From contig DASWNP010000043.1 of NCBI GenBank assembly GCA_036399175.1, forward strand, positions 1 through 64,000: DNA of 64,000 nucleotides. Direction: 5' to 3'. Below are positions 36,501 through 42,613 of the stretch, one piece after another (within the stretch, counting starts at the first letter, position 1; every line of letters begins with the position of its first letter). The translations under genes were made by a program, and so were the position numbers. Source of the stretch: DASWNP01 sp036399175. GTDB lineage: Bacteria > Acidobacteriota > Blastocatellia > Pyrinomonadales > Pyrinomonadaceae. The notes under the pieces were generated by a model that saw nothing but the letters and a program-made list of their open reading frames with translations, was not told the origin of the DNA and ran no database searches.

Positions 36501-37118
36501 ACTATCTTCGGGGAGTTTATCAGCCTTGAAGAAATTGCATCGGCGATGGGCGTGATGCCTGATATGAAGTTTTATTTCACACCACCGCAGAATCATGGAC
36601 AAGATAATAAAACCGATTGCGAGCGGTTCGCCGACATCGTAGCGCAACTTGCCTCGGAGTGGAGGGAAAAGAATTATGGGGTGTGGGTTTATAATGCCTC
36701 CGGCTTCAGAGATGCCCTTTACGAGCGATTCAACAATCGAAGTCGGGAGGGGTTTAATTATAACGAGTTCGGTAGCACCGGCTTCAGACCGGAGTTTAGA
36801 GATGATACACCGGCGCGTCCCGGTGGACACGATAACTCGCCGAACCAGGTGTACCATTACGTTGGTGCGTTCCGTGCTGGCTTCAGTGGGGGCACGACGG
36901 GTGGAGGGTTAGTCATGGATAATCATGAGAATAACTATATCTTTATGCCCGGGCCCTACCCCATACCTATTGGCAGGGTTCCCGATACACCGTCGCACAG
37001 AGCGGACAAGGCATTAAACCAGGTTGCTGTTCGCCATGGGTCTGCTGTTTCCGACGGCAACATCAGACCGGATCAGTTAGCTAATGCGATACGAAGGGAT
37101 GTATGTGCGTCTAAATGA
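27516..37118 (+). CDS. Giant secreted RHS/YD-repeat protein with LamG, PKD, PA14 and DUF4214 modules
   Basis: A 3200-aa exported protein. The frame is open from a GTG at 27432, but the ATG at 27516 starts a clean signal peptide (RRLTVRLLCCFLSYTLLF, cleaved near SAHG), so I prefer it. Approximate domains from there: three LamG-like lectin folds (235-400, 450-605, 658-865), Ig-like (878-968), Calx-beta (970-1080), second Ig-like (1081-1172), PKD (1173-1257), PA14 (1261-1395), DUF4214 (1401-1525), a long YD-repeat shell (1531-2888) and a distinct C-terminal tip (2908-3200). The junction reads LDPLGVDVGESDPF rather than the usual RHS core ending. The tip carries FGSTGF, NQVYHYVGAF and a final IRRDVC. 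RHS proteins encapsulate C-terminal effectors or act as adhesins or wall proteins; no known toxin motif was recognised in the tip. Confidence 0.9.
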   Translation: MRSAHSPRRLTVRLLCCFLSYTLLFSLCAPFSAHGNAATPVSAGRMKGAHGASSLLQDRRRPQNQGRPPKQGPARMKLPDLDAARGHKPSEPTAPMPVPSTRWGYRLHGRGKKNSRATSPAPTPTPNLNPLPSPTPVFAPVALKDESNDEISDRLLARLNALTVSTLLETATVGGRPSYSLPLSEYLRESVVSDSSSAFSRRASASKFSADARSPLPIEQPHAAASTTLLTQQGAGEHSLSLNGTTSYVEAPNSQSLNLTGAFTAEAWLKPNQSTGAYQSIFERYGAPDPSTGRNGGFILRLKPGGTLEFFVLLSNQAGHGLSGATVVTSGVWHHIAAVCDGSQLRVYLDGTLEASLNVGTYPGSGTSNLFIGKGTWNGGHVNGLIDEARITATALYHSDFTPVRRLRAGAQTRGLWKFDGQSFNDSSANANHAAPQGGASFSTQTPTPSDHSVNMNGAGVVRVPHSTSIDINGPITLETWFKLNNTSGGTQLISRQTGTGAYFLISNAGMPQLYLSNSSGYSDFAICAPIVNAGEWHHMAGVFDGSQMRVYLNGALCAAKNTGIVPGGGTGELTLGGFKDGTSATLDGSMDEVRISAGALYTSNFTPQRHLMQAPTTRGLWKLDGQTAQDSSGNGNHATLSGGVSYSADTPDVEATRVARWKFDEGAGVTAADATEHGSNGTLYGATWSAGRVGAGALNFDGVDDRVVVTSGAGMTDIANDFTLSFWAYPRSTHQIDPEDTTGSGGTSGQRYAYDPRYRPGSDAGVGVSVGTNGVSIYEHAYWYMPATLVHQATLTNWTHITLVYQNKQPRLYVNGSLVRTGLTSPRSNVFIRPLDIGGMVYGYFDGQLDDVRLYSRTLTAGEVQSLFKSYPAPTNQPPAVSLTSPADNSTFANASNIQINADSTDADGHIARVEFFQNGIKLGEDTSAPFAYAWNNVPAGSYALTAKASDNSGATTTSNAVNATVTLPSVSISPTDTNASEQGLDPATFNVSRTGGTSAPLVVNYTLSGTATNGVDYTSLGGALTIPADSSSQQVTIAPLDDTLVEGVETVTLTLANSSAYTLGSTTSATAHISDNDTFAPTVQITSPASGTIYTTPASFVVNATASDSDGQITKVEFFQGSTRLGEDAAAPYSFNWSGVSAGSYSLTARATDNMGATATSSAVSVVVNQPPTANAGGPYTGLSGAAIQFNAGGSTDADGTITSYVWNFGDGSHGSGANPTHAYASYGTYTATLSVTDDRGAQASATAIVMVSTPSGNGAGLRGRYFDQIDFNDFKISRVDAALNFEWAGGSPHPSMGVETFAVQWTGQVVPRYSEVYTFYTHSDDGVKLWVNNQLLIDNWTEHAYTENSAQITLVAGRQYDIRVEYFENYGGAVAKLLWSSQSQPKEVIPQSQLYPCWKSSEQFIRDFYQGVLMRQPDPVELQHWRERLAQARGGALLLEEARELGRSLFRSAEYAARSRDSRQYVGDLYRGFLQREAAEDQAGWDYWTNQVNADPAGGRASALGAFEQSGEFAEKVDKLCDISVSSSGYNFSAARIEPSNRTGEPGADLRSGNYHWSVPLLGLPGRSGLDLGLSLSYNSLVWTRDGSGTAISFDADRGFPSPGFRLGFPVVQPRFYNPQTERYAYLLVAPSGQRVELRQVAGSANTFESADSTYTQLIDNGDGSLTLRTPDGARLSYWLMGGDYLCTEIRDRNGNFITIRYDGYGQLQSVTDTLARTVNFRYDAYQNLISIWQTWTVNGQQQEHVYATFGYADRSINTNFQNMTVVGPHNGEVLPLLTQVGLDDGSYYKFEYTSWGQVSKITHYAADSSPQSDNHPLSYTSYNLPQDNAAPHADCPRFSERREWAENWKGDEGDRIATPSEEAVTSYRPDPSGAGAWCEVTMPDRTTVYKEYFGTGWQKALTMKTETYELQTPGSALPLLPKKTSVVNWKQDNMALPYPDNPRAEETIISDDEGNRRKTKTEYLPPSVSAFRLPSDTYEYKAETNVVVRRTHTEYNLDAPYLDRRIIGLVREQYLYGEDPSDGSEKLLSKTTYHYDEGGEFLRNDGEPVQHDAAYGLGFVLGRANLTSVRRWDVEHPDALSQSVEQKIGYNTTGSVVFFTDPLGHRTEIDYADKFADDESSEGANRNTLAYPTASTDPDQHAQPSPKKSRVWYNFDRGLVTRTQDLKDSVKAYSYDAANRIKEAVILFNRAKTRWEYPADFSYVHQYSTSEAGQGEFHSWQVKDGAGRVISKASDHPGGAGGYRAQDIVYDEMGRVIKTSTPTAVNASWEPQDEDATDALTAGWHYQEQSYDWMGRPLVSTNPDADATTREILYGGCGCAGGQVVTIRDEVGRRQRQTFDALGRLWKVQDLSIQPKHEALSASGSVYRTTVNVYNGRNQIVESQVFAGDAETDPAKIQKTLMSYDGHGRLKTSQAPLQTNATAYFYNPDDTLRQTTDARGVTTTYAYNRRHMTRRVEYSVPSSLSDVAQSAPVEMDYDAAGNRLWMTDESGRVDYEYNTLSQMIAESRRFNGLDASFQLTYGYTAAGQLKYLSQTGATRLDYSYDTAGRLLGVTGTGFSPSTQVFASDLRYLASGALKSLSYGNTTSLSLSYDQRGLPVSYSLSGVKNAAGEAVPEGGDFQYYADGRLKFASDLLSRATNASINDRAYAYDQMGRLKEAYSGVEARSFAAVGGSYQAEGAFRQSYGYDVWNNMTSREGRFWSQPDNTTETYTNQGRNPSWEYDAAGHLVSRNEPSPDGLPYQPLRNSYDAAGRPSQTTQKTSRRLFSGTLLTTTKTKSEVYDGDGLIVQSSTTTQRNANQPSTSKTYYLRSSVLDGRLIADFDAAGIRQNSYILAVRTLLARQQRQSDGTQRLVWEQTNPLTGDQLETDSQGKTEALTRLDPLGVDVGESDPFETPDAGGEGAEMANPGIEARVAQLLPGSMTGGTSCYLDGFETTCSLTDGLLAGGAAAQCPDNICSGVNRAGFYVTYRAYADGRQGYLPTFMDWVGDGFTIFGEFISLEEIASAMGVMPDMKFYFTPPQNHGQDNKTDCERFADIVAQLASEWREKNYGVWVYNASGFRDALYERFNNRSREGFNYNEFGSTGFRPEFRDDTPARPGGHDNSPNQVYHYVGAFRAGFSGGTTGGGLVMDNHENNYIFMPGPYPIPIGRVPDTPSHRADKALNQVAVRHGSAVSDGNIRPDQLANAIRRDVCASK

Positions 37119-37134
37119 GGGGAGGTATCAAGCA

Positions 37135-37428
37135 ATGTTCAGTATTACGAGCTTTGCGAAGAAGCATTTTCTGATAGTAGCTCTCTTCCTTGTTCTGATT
37201 CTTGTAGGCGGGTGGATCATCATGCGGCTTGGCTCGGCTCTGTACGTTGTTAATGAAACCTTCAACGTCACTCTGGCTAATGACGCAGAGACTGGAGCAT
37301 ATCTCGGAGAGGTTGTTGGCGAACTCCGAGATCAGAAGAGCAAGAAGGTTGTAAGTTATCGAATCAAGCGCAATGACGGGAGCGTATTGGAAAGGCGGTC
37401 AGAGAGTGTTGTGACCTTTAAACCGTAA
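37135..37428 (+). CDS. Small single-pass membrane protein after the RHS gene
   Basis: A 97-aa protein. I use the ATG at 37135 because GAGGGGAGG lies 9 nt before it; the frame also opens at 37084 inside the RHS gene. One strong hydrophobic segment (FLIVALFLVLILVGGWIIM, about residues 12-30) is followed by a ~65-residue soluble domain rich in Val, Lys and Glu. It begins 16 bp after the RHS stop and is surely co-transcribed. The position fits an immunity or accessory partner of the RHS tip, but I recognise no family. Confidence 0.7.
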   Translation: MFSITSFAKKHFLIVALFLVLILVGGWIIMRLGSALYVVNETFNVTLANDAETGAYLGEVVGELRDQKSKKVVSYRIKRNDGSVLERRSESVVTFKP

Positions 37429-37537
37429 CTATGCGGATTCAACCTGTATTAGCGTAGGACTACACACGCAGCATTGAGCTTCCAAGTTAAATACCTCCTC
37501 TACCCTTGCAGTGCATGGATTGAGGGAACGGCTGACA

Positions 37538-37678
37538 ATGAGGCCTGTAATTTTTATTTTGTTATTAGCTTCCGTTTCATTGCTCATAGCCTGCTCATAC
37601 ATAACGGACTTCGTCTCGGTTAGCCACGACATTCACGGAATTCCCACCTGCTACACTTTCGGCTGTGAGTGGTCTTGA
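37538..37678 (+). CDS. Putative 46-aa lipoprotein
   Basis: An ATG at 37538 with GAGGGA about 10 nt upstream opens a 46-residue ORF: a hydrophobic leader (VIFILLLASVSLLIAC) with a good lipobox LIAC, then a short mature part with three further cysteines or aromatics, ending CEWS. It lies between the small membrane protein and the orphan RHS tip and overlaps the latter in another frame. It may be a real small lipoprotein or the surviving start of a larger decayed gene. Confidence 0.5.
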   Translation: MRPVIFILLLASVSLLIACSYITDFVSVSHDIHGIPTCYTFGCEWS

Positions 37679-37992
37679 AGGGAGTAACCGCCCCGATATG
37701 ACATTCGGAAGTAGCGGATTCGCTCGACCATACTTTGAGACAGATGCTAACCAAGTGAGGCACGCTGTTGGCGGATTACTCGCAGGTTATACCGGCGTCC
37801 TGCTTAATGCTCCCGACCTTCCAGTAGTTAAAAGATTCGGAATGAACAATAGAGAAAATCCTAATGATCCAGCTTGGCCGAGCAGCATATGCGCTCGGGA
37901 CAGCGATACGTAGAAATCCAAGTGACCTCAGTAGGATTGGCGATATGATACGCTCCGATATATGCCGCGGGCCGGGTCGTCGCGGCTTGTAG
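37605..37992 (+). pseudogene. Frameshifted orphan copy of the RHS C-terminal tip
   Basis: One frame, open from 37605, reads TFGSSGFARPYF and NQVRHAVGGLLAGYTG, matching FGSTGF and NQVYHYVGAFRAGF of the upstream RHS tip. Near 37869 the match moves to the next frame, which continues QLGRAAYALGTAIRRN...DMIRSDIC to a TAG at 37990-37992, matching the RHS end (ADKALNQVAVRHGSAV...AIRRDVC). The apparent shift (+1 or -2) breaks the ORF. There is no RHS shell and no clear start codon. This is the pattern of a displaced orphan RHS tip left by cassette exchange. A sequencing error at the shift is the alternative. Confidence 0.75.
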
Positions 37993-38113
37993 CATCAGGA
38001 GTCTGGTCAAATAACGACCGAAATTCTCAACCCACAGAATCAAGCTTTGTTCCTTCCACAACCTCAACCGTATTTCGACCGGCGACTTATAACTGAGTTT
38101 ATCGGAAATACTG

Positions 38114-38140
38114 GAAGGAGAGGCTGATTCCCTCCCCTTC
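38114..38140 (+). terminator. Possible bidirectional terminator between convergent genes
   Basis: GAAGGAGAGG at 38114-38123 pairs with CCTCCCCTTC at 38131-38140 with one mismatch and a 7-nt loop. It lies between the + strand RHS region and the - strand winged-helix gene. T tracts on either side are weak. Confidence 0.4.
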
Positions 38141-38172
38141 TGTTGTAAATAATCGGCTTTCCCCTCGTGATT

Positions 38173-39222
38173 CTAAACTGTCTCTTCCTTCGATGCTTTC
38201 TTCACACGGTCGTGTCTGCACTTCAATACTCCCTTTTCCAAACCATTTGGATACCACCACCCTGAACCCAAACAGTCTGGACAATCTGTGGCCTGATCTT
38301 CTGCGCCTGAATCTTTGCTTTCGTCCGGCAGTTCTCTGCCTTCTGCTTGAGCCTGTTTTCTGTCGATTTTCCAGAGGCGGCGGCGGAGATGTTCTGCGAG
38401 GAAGGCAGGGACGGAAGAGACGGTGGTGCGTGCGGCCGCTATGCGCAACTCTGCGATGAGCACTTCGACGACTTCGCGCCATTGTGCTACTGGCGCATCC
38501 TTTCCGGTAATCTCTTTGGCGACGGCGAAAAGCGGGCGGAACGCCTCATCATCATCGCTTCGCTCAGTATTAGTCTTAAAAGAAGTCTTGTCGGAGCCGG
38601 AACTACCAATAGAATCAATAGTTTGACCCCCACCACCCAACACCAGATTTTGGGTGGTGGGTGGTACCAGATTTTGGTTGGAGGGTGGGTGGTGGGTGGT
38701 GGGTGGTGGGTGGTGGGGGGCTAGTGTCTCTTCGGGCGTCAAAACCTCGTATTCAGCGCCCGTGTTATCGCCCCTCACGTAATTGACTTTGAGCAGGCCG
38801 ACGGAGGAGAGATGCTTCAAATGCGCTTTCAAAGTGTTATGGCTGACGTTTGACCAGGCCATCACCTCGGCGAGCGTCGCACGGATGCTGCGGCGCGGCA
38901 CGATAGCTCCGCGCGTGCGCTGGTAGAGGGCATCGTAGGTCTTCTTGCTTTCGCCTTTGAAGAGTCCGGCTGTCAGCGCGTCTCGAACGACGGAATTAGG
39001 CACGCGCACAAAATCTCGCTCCGGCGCGACCGAACGATTTTCAGATGTTGGGTGGTGGGTGGTGGGTGGTGGGTGGTGGGTGGTGGGTGCTTGAGCCTGC
39101 CGGAAAATCTCCATCACCGGATGGTCGGCGGGAAGCTGCCGCGCTTCGGGCGTCGCCAGGGGTTTTGCGGGTTCACGCAGCTCTAATTTGGGCTTACGTT
39201 GTTTAGGTTTAGCTTCCGTCAT
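38173..39222 (-). CDS. Winged-helix, replication-initiator-like protein with heptad-repeat linkers
   Basis: A 349-aa protein, third gene of a compact - strand set; its ATG shares one base with the ParA stop (TAATG). Residues about 70-150 form a helix-turn-helix region (VPNSVVRDALTAGLF...SNVSHNTLKAHLKHLSSVGLLKV) like those of plasmid replication or MarR-type proteins. Two low-complexity segments (PTTHHPPPTTHHP-type) are encoded by GGGTGGT arrays. The C-terminus has a zinc-ribbon-like CPDCLGSGWW...KCRH. Next to ParA, it is probably a DNA-binding partner for partition or replication of an integrated element (inference); no Rep catalytic motif is visible. Confidence 0.65.
   Translation of the reverse strand: MTEAKPKQRKPKLELREPAKPLATPEARQLPADHPVMEIFRQAQAPTTHHPPPTTHHPTSENRSVAPERDFVRVPNSVVRDALTAGLFKGESKKTYDALYQRTRGAIVPRRSIRATLAEVMAWSNVSHNTLKAHLKHLSSVGLLKVNYVRGDNTGAEYEVLTPEETLAPHHPPPTTHHPPSNQNLVPPTTQNLVLGGGGQTIDSIGSSGSDKTSFKTNTERSDDDEAFRPLFAVAKEITGKDAPVAQWREVVEVLIAELRIAAARTTVSSVPAFLAEHLRRRLWKIDRKQAQAEGRELPDESKDSGAEDQATDCPDCLGSGWWYPNGLEKGVLKCRHDRVKKASKEETV
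38652..38720 (-). repeat. GGGTGGT heptad array 1 inside the winged-helix gene
   Basis: Two GGGTGGT units at 38652-38665, then four at 38687-38714 followed by a run of six G. The + strand is G-rich with regular G3 tracts, able to form G-quadruplexes. In the - coding frame three units encode seven residues of Thr/His/Pro. A change of one unit would shift the frame. Confidence 0.85.
39050..39084 (-). repeat. GGGTGGT heptad array 2 inside the winged-helix gene
   Basis: Five consecutive GGGTGGT units, about 330 bp from the first array and with the same unit. Both arrays sit in linkers either side of the helix-turn-helix region. Confidence 0.9.
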
Positions 39223-40022
39223 TATCTTTGTACCACGCTCAGATGCGGTGCCTTAGAAGCGACGCCGATTCGCTCCAGAATTTCGTCGGTCAACTCGGCG
39301 TACTGTAGCGCCCCGCGTGTGTTTGGGGCGTAAATTTGAATTGGCTGGTGAACGAAAGGCGACTCTTCGAGTTTGGCTTGGGCGTGAATGACTGTGTTAA
39401 AAAGCCACTCACCCGACTTCTCTTTCAGCTCCAGGAGGGAATTGCCCGAGACATTCATTCTCTTGTCGAACATGGTGCAGACCGTGCCGAGCACCTTTAA
39501 TTGGTCGTTCAGGCTGCGAGCGCCGTTAATCGCGTCCAGAAGGTCGTCGAACCCATAGAGCGCGAAGGGCGCGGCCTTGACCGGAATAATGACGTAATCG
39601 GCGGCGGTCAGCGTGGCTGTCAGCAGTAGACCGAGATTCGGGGGGGTGTCGATAATGGCAAAATCGTAGCGGTCGGAGACGGACTTGAGGGCGAGCCTCA
39701 GTTTTGTGATGGCAAGCGGACTCTCTCGCTCGAACTTAGCCAGATTAATCGTTGCCGCCACCATATCGAGATGGGGGATGGCCGTCGTCATACCTTTTTC
39801 AACCAGAGAATATGCCGGTTCGCTTCCACCCCCGAGAAGCACGTCGGAGAGCGTGGAAGTGACCTGGTCGGGGCTGAAAAAGATTTGCGTGGCGTTTCCC
39901 TGTGGGTCGGCATCGATGAGCAGCGTTTCGTACTCTCGGATCGCCAACTCGGTTGCCACAGTCGCGGCGGTGGTCGATTTGCCGACGCCGCCCTTCTGAT
40001 TGGCGATGGCGATTGTCTTCAT
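39222..40022 (-). CDS. parA: ParA-family partition ATPase
   Basis: A 266-aa deviant Walker ATPase: KGGVGKSTT at residues 10-18, DADPQGNAT as Walker A', and IIDTPPNLG as Walker B. Such proteins segregate plasmids, chromosomes or other cargo by ATP-dependent binding to nucleoid DNA. The start overlaps the upstream HTH gene by 4 bp and the stop overlaps the next gene by 1 bp, so the three are one coupled unit. No typical ParB follows; the winged-helix protein takes that position. This suggests an integrated plasmid or conjugative element remnant rather than the chromosomal parAB locus. Confidence 0.9.
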   Translation of the reverse strand: MKTIAIANQKGGVGKSTTAATVATELAIREYETLLIDADPQGNATQIFFSPDQVTSTLSDVLLGGGSEPAYSLVEKGMTTAIPHLDMVAATINLAKFERESPLAITKLRLALKSVSDRYDFAIIDTPPNLGLLLTATLTAADYVIIPVKAAPFALYGFDDLLDAINGARSLNDQLKVLGTVCTMFDKRMNVSGNSLLELKEKSGEWLFNTVIHAQAKLEESPFVHQPIQIYAPNTRGALQYAELTDEILERIGVASKAPHLSVVQR

Positions 40023-40210
40023 GCGGCCACCTCGCGGGGCGGGATGAGCGCCAGCACCTCGGCCTTCGACACGAGTTTCTCGCGTCTGTCGAGCTGATTG
40101 GGGAAGTGGCGTAAGGTGCCATCTCGCAAAAGCTCGGCCATCTTCTTCGTGCTGACACCCAGAATCTTGCGTGCCTCGACCGCAGTAATCAAATCCTTCG
40201 GAATCATCAT
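40019..40210 (-). CDS. Small excisionase/MerR-like helix-turn-helix protein
   Basis: A 63-aa DNA-binding protein with the helix-turn-helix sequence ITAVEARKILGVSTKKMAELLRDG followed by a short wing (LVSKAEVLALI), as in excisionase-family or MerR-like small regulators. It starts at one of two adjacent ATG codons and overlaps parA by 4 bp. An inverted repeat about 25 bp upstream may be its operator. Small HTH plus ParA units are typical of mobile elements. Confidence 0.75.
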   Translation of the reverse strand: MMIPKDLITAVEARKILGVSTKKMAELLRDGTLRHFPNQLDRREKLVSKAEVLALIPPREVAA

Positions 40211-40232
40211 GCGCCGGAGCGTAACATGCGTT

Positions 40233-40248
40233 TATTTAGATGTAAATA
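40233..40248 (-). promoter_or_regulatory. Inverted-repeat operator candidate upstream of the HTH-parA set
   Basis: TATTTA GATG TAAATA, a perfect 6-bp dyad in an AT-rich island 23-38 bp upstream of the HTH start codon. TATATA-like sequence follows at 40255-40260. Autoregulation by the HTH protein is an inference. Confidence 0.4.
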
Positions 40249-40379
40249 GTTTTCTATATATTTCGACTAGCTACACGAAGAGAAGTCTTTATCGCGCTTC
40301 GGAGACAAAAACGCGAGCCGGAAGGAGAATCGACGCGGCGTTCGGAAGGGAAGCTCGGTTCTTTGAGGAGAGCCGTCGG

Positions 40380-42167
40380 TCAGGAAAGCCTCAGACGCTT
40401 GAGCAGGCTGTTGAATCTTGAGTCATCGCGCAGGTTATGGAATTCCGGGGCAATCTTGAGGAATCCGAGCCACTGGTTGCGCGCTTCGTAAGCTTTTTCG
40501 AGCCACTCGAAGGCCGAATCCTTTTCGTCGAGAGTCGCGTAGAGCATGCCGACGAAATAGGGCGGAACGTAACGCTTGCCCGCCTGCTGCTTCAACTCGC
40601 CGACGATTCTCTTCGCCCGCGCTCGGTCGCCCGATAAAGCGTAGGCGCGCCCCAGGTAGCTCTGAACTACCGGACTGTCGAGCACCTTCGACGCGCGTTG
40701 AAATTCCTCGATTGCTTCGACTATCTTGTTGCTCTCGACATAAGCGCTTCCGAGCATCACCCGAGCAGGCCAGAAATCTCTCTCCATCTCGATAATCTTT
40801 TGCATCTGCTCAATCGCTCTCTCGTACTGCGACGTGTAGAAATAGCACCAGCCAAGATGCAGATTGCTGCTGATATTGAGCGAATCCAGCTCCATCGCGC
40901 GGACGCTGGCCGCGAGCGCGCTGTTGAATTGACCGCGCGAGAGCAGCAGGCGCGACTGCCAGTAATGTGTGTGGATGCAGTTGGGGTTTAACTTCAGCGA
41001 GCGGGTAAACTCTCTGTTCGCGCCTATCCAGTCGAAGTCGTAAAGCATCAGGACGTAGGCCAGAGAGGTATGAGCCTCGGGCAGCTCGTCGTCGATTTCT
41101 AACGCTTTGGCGGCGGCTGCTTTGGCCTGAGACATCGTCTCAGAGGAAGGTTTAAGGCCGTAGAAATCATAGAGGGCGAGGGCGTCGGCCAGAGCCGCGT
41201 AGGCGCGCGCGTAAAAAGGGGCTTTGGCGACTGACTGGTCGAAATACTCTATCGCCTTGAGATAATCGTCGGCCGTATGTTTATTGAAGTGATAGCGGCC
41301 GCGCAGGTAAAGCTGCCCCGCTTCGCTGCCTTCGGTGTAGGGTTCAAATTGGCGGCTGCTTGCTCTGCCCGGCAACTGCAAGCGAATGGTTTCTGAAATC
41401 AGGTCTGCAATCTCTTCCTGAACCGCCAGAACGTCTTCAAGCTCGCGGTCGTACTGCTCGCCCCAAAGCTGCCAGCCGTTCTCTACGTCCACCAGTTCCA
41501 CCCTGACGATAATTCTTTTGCTGAAATGTATCACCCTCCCGAGCAAAAGGGCGCGCACGCCCAACTGCCGCCCGACCTCCTGCGGATGCGCGTCCTTGCT
41601 TCGGTGGCGAAAGACGATGCTGCGCGCCACGACTTTGAGGTTCGAGAAGAGTGAAAGGCTGTTGATGATGCTCTCGGTGATGCCCTCGCTTAAATATTCT
41701 GCCTCTGTGTCGTCGCCTTCACTGACGAAAGGCAGGATGGCGAGAGAGTCTATCGCTTCGTTTTGATTACGGGATTTGTCTGCGGAGTGGGGAGCGGGCG
41801 AGGTGGCGGCGGCCTCTTCTTTCGCGGCGTCGGAATCAGACGGAACTTGACGAACCTTCTCGACGAAACGGTAGCCGCGCTTCGGTATGGTCTCGATGTA
41901 CTGGGAGCCGGGCGGAGCCAGTCCGAGCACTTTTCTCAGCGTGAAAATATTCTGAGAGAGAGTCGCTTCTCCGACGAAGGTGTCAGGCCAAACCTTATCG
42001 AGCAACTCTCTTTTTTGCATGATGACGCCGCTGTTCTGAATGAGCACCAACAGCGTGTCGAAAGCTTTAGGCGTCAGAGGGACAGGCTGGCCGTCGCGTA
42101 GAAGGACGCGCTCCTTCACGCTCAAAAGAAAAGGTCCGAACTCGTAACTGTGTGGTTTTGAGTCCAT
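40380..42167 (-). CDS. OmpR-type winged-helix regulator with TolB/FlgO-like and TPR domains
   Basis: A 595-aa protein. I start it at 42167 (MDSKPHSYEFGPFLL), where the winged helix normally begins; the frame extends 26 codons further to 42245. Residues about 5-100 are an OmpR/CadC-like DNA-binding wing (PLTPKAFDTLLVLIQNSG, then FTLRKVLG). Residues about 140-275 match the family's TolB/FlgO-like segment (LAILPFVSEG, LGRVIHFSKRIIVRVELVD). The rest is tetratricopeptide repeats. No membrane helix separates the domains, so it is probably cytoplasmic. This architecture is very common in Acidobacteriota. It is divergent from the NusG-like gene that heads the right cluster and may regulate it (inference). 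Confidence 0.85.
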   Translation of the reverse strand: MDSKPHSYEFGPFLLSVKERVLLRDGQPVPLTPKAFDTLLVLIQNSGVIMQKRELLDKVWPDTFVGEATLSQNIFTLRKVLGLAPPGSQYIETIPKRGYRFVEKVRQVPSDSDAAKEEAAATSPAPHSADKSRNQNEAIDSLAILPFVSEGDDTEAEYLSEGITESIINSLSLFSNLKVVARSIVFRHRSKDAHPQEVGRQLGVRALLLGRVIHFSKRIIVRVELVDVENGWQLWGEQYDRELEDVLAVQEEIADLISETIRLQLPGRASSRQFEPYTEGSEAGQLYLRGRYHFNKHTADDYLKAIEYFDQSVAKAPFYARAYAALADALALYDFYGLKPSSETMSQAKAAAAKALEIDDELPEAHTSLAYVLMLYDFDWIGANREFTRSLKLNPNCIHTHYWQSRLLLSRGQFNSALAASVRAMELDSLNISSNLHLGWCYFYTSQYERAIEQMQKIIEMERDFWPARVMLGSAYVESNKIVEAIEEFQRASKVLDSPVVQSYLGRAYALSGDRARAKRIVGELKQQAGKRYVPPYFVGMLYATLDEKDSAFEWLEKAYEARNQWLGFLKIAPEFHNLRDDSRFNSLLKRLRLS

Positions 42168-42204
42168 GTGAGGGCACCGAGGGTTTAATAAATCTTTGAG
42201 AAAA

Positions 42205-42233
42205 TTTTTAAATGTTTTTAAGACGCATTTCAA
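42205..42233 (-). promoter_or_regulatory. Candidate promoter of the winged-helix/TPR regulator
   Basis: Read on the - strand: TTGAAA (42233-42228), a 17-nt spacer, and TAAAAA (42210-42205), about 38 bp before the chosen start codon. The spacing is ideal; the -10 is a 4 of 6 match. Confidence 0.45.
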
Positions 42234-42245
42234 GATTCCTCGCAC

Positions 42246-42613
42246 CGCAGGAGATAATCTTGCGGCCTCAAAATCTAAAAAATTGTAGAGAGTGAATCTT
42301 GCGAAAGAACTAAACGAGGCAAGGCAATTGTAAAGCAGACAAATTTTTTATGCAAATAGTTTGCAAGTTTAATAGCAAGGGGTCTTATGTCCTTAGCTAA
42401 TCTAAACTTAAGAAAAGATATGCAAGTCAATCTGACAAGCCATGACAAGCGTTTGAAACCCTCGCCAAACATGCGAAAAGAGGTCTCATCAAAGGTTCAA
42501 ACAGGCAGTTTTCATCGAGCTTTTAAAACCCATCCCGGTCGCTCATTATCTGAAGCTTCGACGAAAAGGTGAGGTCGGAGCAGAGCCTTTAACCGAGCAG
42601 AAGGAATAATTTT
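42246..42613 (+). other. AT-rich divergent intergenic region
   Basis: Clearly more AT-rich than its flanks. On the + strand TTGCAA (42361-42366), a 16-nt spacer and TCTTAT (42383-42388) is a weak promoter candidate for the NusG-like gene. A 61-codon Lys/Ser-rich ORF begins at 42387 with AAGGGG 4 nt upstream but resembles nothing known and is not called. Confidence 0.35.

Noticed and set aside
38652..39084. Heptad repeats as a CRISPR-like array
   Set aside because: The 7-bp units are contiguous with no spacers and lie within a coding frame; no cas genes are present.
42387..42572. 61-aa ORF before the NusG-like gene
   Set aside because: AAGGGG is only 4 nt from the ATG and the sequence is unrecognisable; a leader peptide is possible but unsupported.
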